DNA of 12,664 nucleotides from Bacillota bacterium. Lineage in GTDB: Bacteria > Bacillota > Sulfobacillia > Sulfobacillales > Sulfobacillaceae. The stretch lies in contig JAMCTO010000189.1 in assembly GCA_023381095.1 (NCBI GenBank), positions 1-12,664 of the forward strand, read 5' to 3'. The position numbers were made by a program, and so were the translations under genes. Each line of letters starts with the position of its first letter. Position 1 is the first letter of the stretch. Positions 5,841 to 12,664 of the stretch are shown here, piece by piece. Under the pieces are notes generated by a model. That model saw only the letters and a list, made by a program, of their open reading frames with translations. It was not told where the DNA came from and ran no database searches.

Positions 5841-6977
5841 ATGTCTTCATCCAACAACCGATCTGTATCCCGTCGTGATTTCCTGAAGCTGGCGGGCCTC
5901 GGCCTTGGCGCTATGGCATTCCGCCCCTTGACATCCAGGCCGGGTATACACTCAAGAAACAATGCCATCCTATTACCAGATTTCCCCCAGGCCGACCTTC
6001 TGGGGCGTAATTGCACCGCTGATACGAATCTCAGCGGTGGAAAGATTGAACTCAAAGTTCGGCCGGATGTAAACAGTGCACTCGTTCGTGATGTTTATCG
6101 TGACGAAGTTTTCCCCTGGCTGAAAGAGGTCAGCGCCGAAAACATTGATTTCAACCTCCCCAACCAGCGTTGGGTGGAGACACCCGAGGGGTACATCCAT
6201 TCTCTTTATCTCCAGCCGTGCCGGAATCTTCCCAATACCCCTTTCTCGGCGTTGCCGGAAGGTCGGGGTTTTTGGGCTGAAGTAACAGTCCCTTATGTTG
6301 ACCTTTATATGGATAATCCCTCTCCAGCTTCCGGGTGGATGCGCGACCATGTCGCATATGGTTTACAACCTCGATTGTATTATTCGCAGATCATGTGGAT
6401 CGACAACATCCGCGTCATGGATTCTGGCACCATCCAATATCACGTGAATGAACGCTATGGAAACCCCGGCGATCTCTTCTGGGCGGAAGGGGCGGCTTTT
6501 CGCCCTTTAACCGATGAGGATGTCTCACCCATCAACCCCGAAGTAGCTCCTGCAACAAAGAAGATTATTGTGAACTTGAGTTACCAGACTTTAACCTGTA
6601 AAGAAGGCGACCACGAAGTATATTTTTGTCGCGTTTCAACAGGTGTGCAGGAAGGTTCCACACCCTTGGGCGATCTGGCAGTGTGGCGGAAGGCGATATC
6701 TATCCGCATGGGAGCTAATACGGTGGCCTCCAGTTATGATCTTCCTGGGATTTCATGGACAACACTTATTTCTGGGGAAGGGGTGGCCATCCATGCCGCG
6801 ACCTCGCATAACGATTTCGGAACAGTCCGCTCGCATGGATGTGTTAACTGCAAACCTGAGGATGCGAAATGGATCTTCCGCTGGTCGCAGCCAACAGTTC
6901 CATTGGAACCTGGCAACCTGGAATGGCATGATTGGTCTTCCGGCAGTACCCATGTGATTGTAGAAGATACCTTTTAG
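5841..6977 (+). CDS. Tat-exported L,D-transpeptidase (YkuD domain)
   Basis: I prefer ATG at 5841 (378 residues) because it places the twin-arginine motif SRRDFLK at 10-16 just after a short n-region, followed by a Gly/Leu-rich hydrophobic stretch ending near AMA (24-26). The frame is open to ATG 5796, but that adds a hydrophobic extension ahead of the Tat motif. The C-terminal YkuD domain (about 240-375) has His318 and the catalytic block SHGCVN with Cys334. These enzymes make 3-3 peptidoglycan crosslinks or attach proteins to the wall, outside the membrane. Residues 60-235 are a long uncharacterised N-terminal region, possibly wall-binding. The mature protein has six cysteines (58, 127, 253, 263, 334, 337), and Cys334-V-N-Cys337 is a C-x-x-C at the active site. 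ccdA follows after 15 bases, so the two are probably cotranscribed. Confidence 0.9.
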   Translation: MSSSNNRSVSRRDFLKLAGLGLGAMAFRPLTSRPGIHSRNNAILLPDFPQADLLGRNCTADTNLSGGKIELKVRPDVNSALVRDVYRDEVFPWLKEVSAENIDFNLPNQRWVETPEGYIHSLYLQPCRNLPNTPFSALPEGRGFWAEVTVPYVDLYMDNPSPASGWMRDHVAYGLQPRLYYSQIMWIDNIRVMDSGTIQYHVNERYGNPGDLFWAEGAAFRPLTDEDVSPINPEVAPATKKIIVNLSYQTLTCKEGDHEVYFCRVSTGVQEGSTPLGDLAVWRKAISIRMGANTVASSYDLPGISWTTLISGEGVAIHAATSHNDFGTVRSHGCVNCKPEDAKWIFRWSQPTVPLEPGNLEWHDWSSGSTHVIVEDTF

Positions 6978-6992
6978 CGGTGGTGAGGTGAG

Positions 6993-7712
6993 ATGAATAA
7001 TTTCAACGTGACGATCGGCCTTGCATTTTTAGCGGGACTGGCTTCATTTCTTTCTCCATGTGTCTTGTCACTTGTACCTGCTTATGTCGGATATTTGGGT
7101 GGGCGCGCCGCCGGCGGCGAATCATCCGGCAAGGATCGCTGGGTGACTTTTACCCACGGTCTGGCATTCGTTCTCGGTTTCAGCCTGGTCTTTATTCTGT
7201 TTAATATCATTGCCTCGGCACTTGGATTATTGCTCTACGATGTGCGCACCTGGCTGGCCAAAATTGGCGGGATAGTTATTATTATTTTTGGCCTGCACAT
7301 GATTGGCGTTTTCCGCATCCCTTTTCTGGAATATGATGTGCGTGTCCACTCCCAGGTGAATCCTCGATGGGGTTACCTATCATCTATCCTGATGGGAATT
7401 TTCTTTTCAGCCGGTTGGTCGCCGTGTATTGGGCCGGTATTGGGCTGGATTATGACCTTCTCGATAAATGGCGGCTCGATTGTCAAGGGGATAACGCTGG
7501 GGGTTGCCTATTCCGCCGGGTTGGCAGTTCCATTCCTGCTGGCTGCCCTGGGGATTGGTTGGGTGAGTATTATTCTGCGCCGATATAGTAAATTGATGCG
7601 AGTGGTCGAAGTTGTCATGGGGGTGCTCCTGATTGTGGTCGGCGTCTTGCTCTTTTTAGGTTCGTTCAGCTTGCTGGCTAATTTCCTCCCCATCTTTAAC
7701 TTTGGCCTATAA
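6993..7712 (+). CDS. ccdA: CcdA/DsbD-type transmembrane thiol-disulfide electron carrier
   Basis: This 239-residue protein has the typical CcdA length, about six hydrophobic segments, and the two pseudo-symmetric motifs around the redox cysteines: LSPCVLSLVPAY with Cys23 and SAGWSPCIGPVLG with Cys145. CcdA passes reducing equivalents from cytoplasmic thioredoxin across the membrane to exported thioredoxin-like proteins, for example in cytochrome c maturation. Start ATG 6993 has a GAGGTGAG ribosome-binding site. It lies 15 bases after the L,D-transpeptidase stop and ahead of a gene with a glutaredoxin-like domain, so a redox module is likely. No exported ResA/CcmG-like partner is visible in the window, leaving its client open. 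Membrane location is clear from sequence; the partner is inference. Confidence 0.93.
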   Translation: MNNFNVTIGLAFLAGLASFLSPCVLSLVPAYVGYLGGRAAGGESSGKDRWVTFTHGLAFVLGFSLVFILFNIIASALGLLLYDVRTWLAKIGGIVIIIFGLHMIGVFRIPFLEYDVRVHSQVNPRWGYLSSILMGIFFSAGWSPCIGPVLGWIMTFSINGGSIVKGITLGVAYSAGLAVPFLLAALGIGWVSIILRRYSKLMRVVEVVMGVLLIVVGVLLFLGSFSLLANFLPIFNFGL

Positions 7713-7726
7713 GATGAATAAAATCT

Positions 7727-7846
7727 ATGGATTATCCATTCGGTTATATTATCAATGTGAATGGGTTCATCTGTGCTATTGTTGATTATTTATTGGGCGC
7801 AAACGTGTTTGATCAAAATCTTTTCCAGATAGGAATAGGCAAATGA
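7727..7846 (+). CDS. Possible small ORF, 39 aa, overlapping the next start (ATGA)
   Basis: An ATG at 7727 opens 39 codons that fill the whole gap between ccdA and the glutaredoxin-DUF2085 gene and end at TGA 7844-7846, overlapping the next ATG (7843) in an ATGA. The peptide begins MDYPFGYIINVNG and has one hydrophobic stretch of about 20 residues containing a single Cys, so it could be a one-pass membrane peptide. Against it: there is no recognisable ribosome-binding site, no known homologue comes to mind, and an ORF of this length can occur by chance. Treat it as hypothetical. Otherwise the gap 7713-7842 is only AT-rich and shows no clear promoter. Confidence 0.3.
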   Translation: MDYPFGYIINVNGFICAIVDYLLGANVFDQNLFQIGIGK

Positions 7847-8838
7847 TTACCGTTACGTTATATACCCGCGCTGGGTGTGAACTATGCAAACAGGCTGAAG
7901 ATGATTTGAAAGCCTTGCAGGAGGTGATCCCACATCAATTGGCAATTATTGATATCGACTCTGACCCATCCCTGCGGGACACTTTCGACCTGGAAATCCC
8001 GATTGTGGAGGCGGGCCCATTCCGGTTGAAAGCGCCATTTACACGGCAGGAACTGCAGATGACTCTCGGCGCAGCCGCCGACCGCCGCTCGCAATTGGAA
8101 AATATCAACGATAAGACTTTCCAGGTGAATACCTCTCGCACTCAGACGATCAGCAAAGCGGACAAAATCTCCTATTGGATATCAAAACATTACCTGGCAA
8201 TATTCAATGCCTTCCTGATCCTGTACATAGGTCTCCCATTCCTGGCTCCGATATTCAAAAAAGCCGGCTGGAACACACCTGCAGAGGTGATATACAAAAT
8301 TTACCGTCCATTATGCCATCAGTGGGCTTTCCGCTCGTTTTTCTTGTTTGGCGGACAGGCTTTTTACCCCCACGCCGCCGCGAAAATGCCCGGAATTCTC
8401 ACTTTTGAACAGGTCAGCGGTATCACCGATTTGACCGATCCCAGCCGACTCCAGGCGCGGCTTTTCGAAGGGAATGCGCTTCTCGGCTATAAAGTAGCCC
8501 TCTGCGAACGGGATGTTGCTATTTGGGGCGCGATGGCTTTGTTTGGCGTGGTTTATGCTCTCACCGGGCGGAAGTTGCCGAAACTGCATTGGCTCATCTG
8601 GGTGCTCATCGGGTTGGGGCCGATTGGTTTGGATGGTTTCTCGCAGTTATTCAGTCAGATCCCAAACCCGTTTATCCAATCCATTCTGCCATATCGCGAG
8701 AGCACACCGTTCCTGCGCGTATTGACCGGTTTCCTTTTTGGTTTAGCCACGGCCTGGTTCATGTTTCCGCTCATTGAAGAGAGCATGGCCGATACACGCC
8801 GCTTGCTTGCCAAGAAATTCGCCATTCTCAAGAAATAA
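7843..8838 (+). CDS. Glutaredoxin-like domain fused to DUF2085 membrane domain
   Basis: The 331-residue protein has two parts. Residues 1-80 look like a glutaredoxin-like (DUF836-type) fold: beta strand VTLYTR, then C12-E-L-C15, an aspartate-rich strand (IIDIDSD) and a cis-Pro-like segment IPIV (52-55). A linker of about 30 residues leads to a membrane region with hydrophobic segments near 118-138, 224-241, 249-266 and 289-311. It contains the DUF2085 landmarks PLCHQWAFRSFFLFG (156-170), CERD (221-224) and GLDGFSQLF (262-270). DUF2085 has no established function; its conserved Cys and His suggest metal or redox chemistry (inference). Positive residues on both sides favour cytoplasmic ends, putting the C-x-x-C domain in the cytoplasm. 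A TAGGAATAGG sequence precedes the ATG. Its place after ccdA suggests cooperation in thiol redox transfer. Confidence 0.82.
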   Translation: MITVTLYTRAGCELCKQAEDDLKALQEVIPHQLAIIDIDSDPSLRDTFDLEIPIVEAGPFRLKAPFTRQELQMTLGAAADRRSQLENINDKTFQVNTSRTQTISKADKISYWISKHYLAIFNAFLILYIGLPFLAPIFKKAGWNTPAEVIYKIYRPLCHQWAFRSFFLFGGQAFYPHAAAKMPGILTFEQVSGITDLTDPSRLQARLFEGNALLGYKVALCERDVAIWGAMALFGVVYALTGRKLPKLHWLIWVLIGLGPIGLDGFSQLFSQIPNPFIQSILPYRESTPFLRVLTGFLFGLATAWFMFPLIEESMADTRRLLAKKFAILKK

Positions 8839-8845
8839 TCTGATT

Positions 8846-9625
8846 ATGCCTTTTCAGTCGAACGGTGAAATCCGTTATTTTCAATTCGAGCAATTGGGAC
8901 AAGGTCAGATTCATGCCATTTTTACCCGGCGGGGAGGCGTCAGCCCGGAGCCGTGGGCTGCGCTGAACATGGGAAGCACGGTTGGCGATGACCTGGAACG
9001 GGTGCACGAAAACCGTCGCCTCGCGTTGGCAGCTCTTGAGCGTGACTTTGATTCTGTATATGATGTTTGGCAGGTGCATGGAGTTGAGGTGGCCTTTGCT
9101 GAAGCCCCGCGCTCCCCGGAGTCGCCACACCTTCAAGCAGATGCCATCCTGACGGATAAACCGGGGGTTACGCTGATGATGCGCTTTGCGGATTGCGTGC
9201 CGATTCTGCTTCATGATCCTGTTCGCAAAGTGGCAGGCATTGCCCACGCCGGATGGATGGGCACGGTGCGCAGCACGGTTCGTTTTGCGGTGGAAGCGAT
9301 GCAGAATCGCTATTGTTCCAATCCAGGGGATATCCTGGCAGCAATAGGCCCATCCATTGGCCCGGACCATTACGAGATTGGGCCGGATGTGGTCAATCAG
9401 GTGCAGCGGGCTTTTGGGAACGACGCTGATGATCTGCTTTCAGCCGGCGCTGATTCCGTGAAATTCGATCTCTGGACAGCAAATCGCCTGCTTCTTGAGC
9501 GGGCTGGGGTGCAGCTAATAGAAATGGCCGGGTTGTGTACCGCCTGCCATACCGAGGATTGGTATTCGCACCGTGCTGATAAAGGATGCACCGGCCGGTT
9601 TGGTGCGATCATTGCATTGGTATAA
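8846..9625 (+). CDS. pgeF: PgeF/YlmD, purine nucleoside phosphorylase-like (DUF152, laccase-domain) protein
   Basis: I chose ATG 8846, seven bases after the preceding stop, giving 259 residues, the usual family length. The frame extends upstream to 8774, but that would overlap the DUF2085 gene by 65 bases and add a non-family N-terminus. Zinc ligands of the family are visible: His78 in QVHG, Cys117 in ADCVPI and His134 in AHAGW. Conserved IGPSIGP and CTACH...YSHR blocks follow, although the usual CT-x-x-x-x-x-FFSYR form is slightly altered. YfiH/YlmD proteins are zinc-dependent purine nucleoside phosphorylase/deaminases. E. coli PgeF has been linked to clearing wrongly inserted L-Ser in peptidoglycan precursors. 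The start has only a weak ribosome-binding site. It heads the yggS-yggT-yggU cluster. Confidence 0.93.
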   Translation: MPFQSNGEIRYFQFEQLGQGQIHAIFTRRGGVSPEPWAALNMGSTVGDDLERVHENRRLALAALERDFDSVYDVWQVHGVEVAFAEAPRSPESPHLQADAILTDKPGVTLMMRFADCVPILLHDPVRKVAGIAHAGWMGTVRSTVRFAVEAMQNRYCSNPGDILAAIGPSIGPDHYEIGPDVVNQVQRAFGNDADDLLSAGADSVKFDLWTANRLLLERAGVQLIEMAGLCTACHTEDWYSHRADKGCTGRFGAIIALV

Positions 9626-9626
9626 T
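9618..9626 (+). promoter_or_regulatory. Extended -10 promoter predicting a leaderless yggS transcript
   Basis: TGGTATAAT is a consensus extended -10 (TATAAT at 9621-9626). It is formed from the last codons and stop of pgeF (GTA TAA T). The expected start, seven bases past the hexamer, is 9633, the A of the yggS ATG. No Shine-Dalgarno sequence lies between them. A weak TTGGTG (9600-9605) could serve as a -35 at 15 bases. Confidence 0.45.
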
Positions 9627-9632
9627 CCAAGC

Positions 9633-10370
9633 ATGGATAATGCGACGGATGAACCCTTGGTTTCCGTTATTCGCGAACGCTATCAGCATGTGCTCGGTCA
9701 GATTGCCGATGCGGCAGCCCGGTCCGGGCGTGAAGCGGGATCGGTGCGCCTGGTAGTCGTTTCCAAGTCCCAGCCGCTGGAGGTGGTTCGGGCAGCGATC
9801 GCGGCCGGGGCGTTGATTCTGGGTGAGAGTTACGCACAGGAAGCAATTGTCAAAATCGCCGCTCTCCCGGAAACTGCGGTAGAATGGCACATGATCGGTC
9901 ACGTTCAGAGCCGCAAGGCCGATTTGGTGGCCCGTTACTTTTCCATGCTGCATTCCCTCGACAGCGTAAAACTTGCCGCGCGGCTGGACAAGTATTGTGA
10001 TGAGCTGGGCCGCATCCTGCCGGTACTGTTGGAGGTAAATGTCAGTGGCGAGGAGAGCAAATTCGGGTTCCCAGCCTGGGATGAAGGTCACTGGCAGGAT
10101 TTGGAGTCTGCGGTCGAACAAATTATGGCGTTTTCCCGCCTGCGTTTGCATGGACTTATGACCATGCCACCTTTTTTCGACGATCCAGGGCAGACGCGCC
10201 CCTACTTTCAGCGTTTGCGCCTGTTGCAGGTTTTTTTTGAGAAAGCTTTTCCGCAGACCGATTGGGCAGAACTATCAATGGGTACAAGTTCGGATTTCAT
10301 TACTGCCATAGAGGAAGGAGCAACCTACGTGCGAGTGGGCCAGGCAATATTGGGGCCACGCCCGATATAG
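9633..10370 (+). CDS. yggS: YggS/YlmE, pyridoxal phosphate homeostasis protein (PLPBP)
   Basis: This 245-residue protein is a full-length member of the PLP-binding YggS/PROSC family. Landmarks are VVVSKSQP with the PLP lysine at 45, the LGESYAQE block (family usually GENrvQE, so Asn is replaced by Ser here), WHMIGHVQSRK, the LLEVNVSGEESKFGF strand, LHGLMTMPP, and the C-terminal LSMGTSSDF...AIEEGATYVRVGQAI. The protein is a single-domain fold-type III barrel that binds PLP and balances vitamin B6 and amino-acid pools in the cytoplasm, without known catalysis. ATG 9633 starts seven bases after the pgeF stop, and an in-frame extension to 9573 overlaps pgeF and is not family-like. There is no ribosome-binding site, but a consensus extended -10 is placed for leaderless transcription. 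Confidence 0.96.
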   Translation: MDNATDEPLVSVIRERYQHVLGQIADAAARSGREAGSVRLVVVSKSQPLEVVRAAIAAGALILGESYAQEAIVKIAALPETAVEWHMIGHVQSRKADLVARYFSMLHSLDSVKLAARLDKYCDELGRILPVLLEVNVSGEESKFGFPAWDEGHWQDLESAVEQIMAFSRLRLHGLMTMPPFFDDPGQTRPYFQRLRLLQVFFEKAFPQTDWAELSMGTSSDFITAIEEGATYVRVGQAILGPRPI

Positions 10371-10377
10371 AGGATGT

Positions 10378-10638
10378 ATGGTTATCATTGTTGTAAAAAT
10401 AATCAACACGTTGTCAAATCTGCTGATATTGTTGGTGATTGTCGATTTGATCTTATCCTTTTTTCTCAACCCCTATCATCCGGTGCGCAATGCATTGGAT
10501 CGCATCCTTAACCCAATGCTGGCACCAATTCGAAGAACGGTACCGCTGGTCGGGATGTTCGACTTGAGTCCATTGATATTAATCATTTTAGTGGAAATCC
10601 TGTCTTATGCCCTGATCAGTTTTCTTTATGCTCTTTGA
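10378..10638 (+). CDS. yggT: YggT/YlmG family membrane protein
   Basis: The 86-residue protein has two hydrophobic helices (about 2-30 and 62-86) joined by a polar loop with the family signature: NPYHPVRNALDRILNPMLAPIRR and then a P-x-x-G-x-x-D-x-SP-L pattern (PLVGMFDLSPL). YggT/YlmG proteins are small integral membrane proteins. Bacterial members are linked to osmotic tolerance or cell division and the chloroplast relatives to thylakoid and nucleoid organisation, but the molecular role is unknown. ATG 10378 lies seven bases after the yggS stop with AGAGG just upstream. The position between yggS and yggU is the conserved one. In Gram-positive genomes sepF usually sits between ylmE and ylmG, and it is absent here. 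Confidence 0.94.
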   Translation: MVIIVVKIINTLSNLLILLVIVDLILSFFLNPYHPVRNALDRILNPMLAPIRRTVPLVGMFDLSPLILIILVEILSYALISFLYAL

Positions 10639-10646
10639 GGTGATTT

Positions 10647-10958
10647 ATGGGATCAAGATCTTATCATTTGCACGATGGCAGGAAAGGTGCAGCCCTGGCA
10701 ATACGGGTTACGCCGCGCGCCCGCAAGAACGAAATTGTTGATATCTTGAGTGACGGAACGGTCAAAGTCCACCTCACCGCGCCTCCGGTGGAGGGGAAGG
10801 CCAATGCGGCGTTGCTCAAGTTTTTAGCAAAGGTGCTGGATGTACCACTTAGACAGTTGGAAGTGGTGGCTGGAGCTGGCGGACGCGATAAATTAATTTC
10901 AGTGATTGATATGGACGCGGACACGCTCCACCAAAAGATTGTCGAACACACAGGTTAA
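10647..10958 (+). CDS. yggU: YggU family protein (DUF167)
   Basis: The product is 103 residues, typical of DUF167. It shows the family core IRVTPRARKNEI (19-30), VKVHLTAPPVEGKANAALLKFLAKVL (39-64) and a G-x-x-x-RDKLISV segment (residues 78-86). These small alpha/beta proteins have solved structures but no assigned activity. The ATG at 10647 has a clear GAGGTGATT site and lies eight bases after the yggT stop, so it is the last gene of the pgeF-yggS-yggT-yggU run. A terminator hairpin follows directly. A short non-conserved N-terminal segment (about 15 residues) precedes the core. Confidence 0.93.
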   Translation: MGSRSYHLHDGRKGAALAIRVTPRARKNEIVDILSDGTVKVHLTAPPVEGKANAALLKFLAKVLDVPLRQLEVVAGAGGRDKLISVIDMDADTLHQKIVEHTG

Positions 10959-10995
10959 AAAACAATCTCCCGTAGATCGTCAACGGGGGATTGTT
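10957..10995 (-). terminator. Intrinsic terminator, oriented for the minus-strand transglycosylase
   Basis: AACAATCTCCCGT (10961-10973) pairs with ACGGGGGATTGTT (10983-10995), 13 pairs with one G-U, around a nine-base loop. On the minus strand the stem is followed by TTTTTT (complement of AAAAAA at 10957-10962), a classical U-tract, 12 bases after the transglycosylase stop codon. On the + strand there is an A-run before and no T-run after, so it may only partly stop yggU transcripts. Confidence 0.85.
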
Positions 10996-11006
10996 ATGAT
11001 AAGGAT

Positions 11007-12664
11007 CTAAGGGACATTCGTGTACAGCAACCGATACATTGCGTATATTTCGTAAATGCTGCGGATATAGTTTCGCGTCTCTTCACTGCGGATGACTTCT
11101 ACGAACAGGTCGGAATCCGGTCCGGAAAGATCTCGCCAGATGGGGGCGGCATTTTGACCGCCATTGTAGGATGCCAGGGTTGTGAAAAGGTCGCCATCGT
11201 GCAAGCTGCGTTGGCTTTGTAGAAATGAGGCAGCCAGTCCTATGCTGACCATCGGTCGGTACAGATCCTCAGTTGTGTAATTGGGAGGCCAGCCCAGGTT
11301 GTCTACAATCAACCGCCCGGTGTCGGGGGTGATTTGCATCAGGCCAATTGCATAAGTGGAGTTTGCATACTTGTCAAAGAGGCTCTCTTGCCGCATTATG
11401 GAAAACAGGAACAGGGGATCGAATCCGGATTGTTGAGCGGCCGGGAGGATGAGGTTTTGATAATACAAGCCATAGCGAATATGGTTGAAGTAGGCAGGCG
11501 CGGCCAGCGTTTGGGACTGGGTGTTCATTCCAGCCAGGAAAAGCACCTGGCGGGTGGCAAAAATAGCCGGGTAGTAAAGTCCCAGATCAAGCAGGTAATT
11601 TGCCAGACGATAGCAGTCAGCGGGATTTTGTTCAACCGAGGTGCGTAAATCGTCAAATTCCTGACGAGCTAGGGAATCCAAACCTAGCGTCCAGAACTCG
11701 GTGCCGCGGATGAGCCGCGGATCCGCGAGGAGCGCACCAGGGGTGCCGAGATCGGTATCCGTGGGCAGGTTGAATGTAACGCGCAGCCAGGCTTCGGCTT
11801 CAGCGCGTTCGGAATCCAGGTTTACAGCAAGATTTACTGCAGGCGGCGGGTCGAAGGCTGGGCGGTTAAACAGCCTGTCCTGAGCCCGCAGGCTATAATA
11901 ATCGGCCGGGTCGAGGGATGCAGTTTGCTGCCAGGTAGCCTGCGCAGAAGCAGTATCTCCCAAAGTTTGTTGCGCTTTGCCGACCCAGAAATAAGCACGT
12001 GTCTGATCTTCCAATATCGTGGACAGGATGGCGTCACGCTGGAAGGCGACCAGGGCATCGCTATAGTTTCCCAGACGGTAGCGGGCAATCCCGGCCCAGA
12101 AGAGGGCCTGCGGTACAAGCTCACTGCCGGGATATTCATCAGCAACCCGATCCCAGGTTAATGCAGCCTCTTCCAATTTCCCTTCGCGTTCCTGTATGCG
12201 ACCAGCTTCCACCAGGTAGATGGGGGCGTTTGCATCGGTGGGCGCCTGCTGGACGAAGGTGAGCAGGGTCTGTGCGGCAGCAGCATATTCGCCGAGAAAA
12301 TACCACTGGGTAAAGGCGCGCCCTGGAAGTGAAAGGCTTCCGTTCCAGGAGGCTGCCCAATGTGAGTTATTTGGATAATTTTGGATAAACACATCCCATG
12401 CCTGGACAGCTTCTTCGTATTGACCCAGATTGAACAGTGTGAGTGCCTTGTAGTAGACGACTGTGCCGTCATTCTGTGGGTTGGCACCCATATAGCGCTG
12501 GAAAGCATCCAAGGCATATCCATATTGACCGGCGAAATAATCCACCAGACCGCGATTCATGTCATCGGTAGGAACACCGGCATTTACTAAAGCCACCAAC
12601 GCAGAATAGGAATCGTAGGCCAGTGGATAATTATCAACAGTGTGGAGGAAACGCTGATAAGCCT
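11007..12664 (-). CDS. TPR-containing lytic transglycosylase (Slt70-like), 5' truncated
   Basis: The frame is open to the right edge: codons upstream of the internal TTG at 12599 continue with TPR-like sequence, so the true start lies outside the window. About 551 residues are visible. The first ~380 are helical tetratricopeptide-type repeats (for example GQYEEAVQAWDVFIQNYP and GKLEEAALTWDRVADEYP). The C-terminal ~135 residues are an SLT domain with the catalytic Glu in MRQES (codon 11385-11387), then AIGLMQITPDTG, ASYNGG and a final ETRNYIRSIYEIY helix. Slt-type enzymes cleave the MurNAc-GlcNAc bond of peptidoglycan to form 1,6-anhydro ends, outside the cytoplasmic membrane; a signal peptide should be upstream. 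The catalytic motif is intact. A terminator follows the TAG stop closely. Confidence 0.9.
   Translation of the reverse strand, partial: AYQRFLHTVDNYPLAYDSYSALVALVNAGVPTDDMNRGLVDYFAGQYGYALDAFQRYMGANPQNDGTVVYYKALTLFNLGQYEEAVQAWDVFIQNYPNNSHWAASWNGSLSLPGRAFTQWYFLGEYAAAAQTLLTFVQQAPTDANAPIYLVEAGRIQEREGKLEEAALTWDRVADEYPGSELVPQALFWAGIARYRLGNYSDALVAFQRDAILSTILEDQTRAYFWVGKAQQTLGDTASAQATWQQTASLDPADYYSLRAQDRLFNRPAFDPPPAVNLAVNLDSERAEAEAWLRVTFNLPTDTDLGTPGALLADPRLIRGTEFWTLGLDSLARQEFDDLRTSVEQNPADCYRLANYLLDLGLYYPAIFATRQVLFLAGMNTQSQTLAAPAYFNHIRYGLYYQNLILPAAQQSGFDPLFLFSIMRQESLFDKYANSTYAIGLMQITPDTGRLIVDNLGWPPNYTTEDLYRPMVSIGLAASFLQSQRSLHDGDLFTTLASYNGGQNAAPIWRDLSGPDSDLFVEVIRSEETRNYIRSIYEIYAMYRLLYTNVP

Noticed and set aside
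8828..9370. 180-codon minus-strand frame across pgeF
   Set aside because: Antisense shadow of a well-supported family gene; composition rich in His, Arg and Asn without domain motifs.
9609..10151. 180-codon minus-strand frame across yggS
   Set aside because: Antisense shadow of yggS; no recognisable motif.
12597..12599. TTG at 12599-12597 as the start of the transglycosylase
   Set aside because: The frame stays open to the window edge with TPR-like residues before it, and no ribosome-binding site or signal peptide accompanies this TTG.

Overview
The window reads as an ordinary bacterial chromosome segment of roughly even base composition, with short intergenic gaps and mostly recognisable housekeeping families. 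The mix of hydrogenase maturation (HypF), a multi-domain FxLYD lipoprotein, a Tat-exported L,D-transpeptidase, CcdA, a glutaredoxin-DUF2085 protein and the PgeF/YggS/YggT/YggU cluster would suit an anaerobic or facultative member of the Chloroflexota (Anaerolineae-like). That assignment is an inference from gene content; no rRNA or other phylogenetic marker was read. I see no mobile element, CRISPR array, tRNA or rRNA, and no gene-free stretch above about 245 bases.

Layout. (1) 1-329: the 3' end of hypF on the + strand, meeting smpB (326-778, -) tail to tail. (2) 1022-2389 (-): an unrecognised 455-residue protein, divergent from 2445-4203 (+). The + group encodes a patatin-like phospholipase, a tiny two-helix membrane protein and an alpha/beta-hydrolase esterase, tightly packed with the last two overlapping. 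(3) 4289-5638 (+): a secreted lipoprotein of four FxLYD-type domains with its own extended -10 promoter and a strong hairpin downstream. (4) 5841-8838 (+): an envelope and redox group: Tat-exported YkuD L,D-transpeptidase, CcdA, a possible 39-codon ORF, and a glutaredoxin-like domain fused to a DUF2085 membrane domain. (5) 8846-10958 (+): pgeF, yggS, yggT and yggU, the cluster known as ylmD-ylmE-ylmG in Gram-positives but without sepF. (6) 11007-12664 (-): a TPR-rich lytic transglycosylase whose 5' end lies outside the window. It converges on yggU across a terminator whose U-tract serves the minus strand.

How the parts may work together: two genes act on peptidoglycan (L,D-transpeptidase and lytic transglycosylase), two are likely lipid or ester hydrolases, and ccdA plus the glutaredoxin-DUF2085 gene form a plausible membrane thiol-redox module. 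The transpeptidase beside that module carries six cysteines, and its catalytic cysteine sits in a C-x-x-C arrangement. This makes redox control of a secreted cell-wall enzyme the most interesting hypothesis here. Other points worth checking are a leaderless yggS start whose -10 box is built from the stop codon of pgeF, overlapping divergent promoters at 2406-2433, and a 17-bp palindrome ahead of the transpeptidase. Nothing here is clear evidence of an entirely new system.
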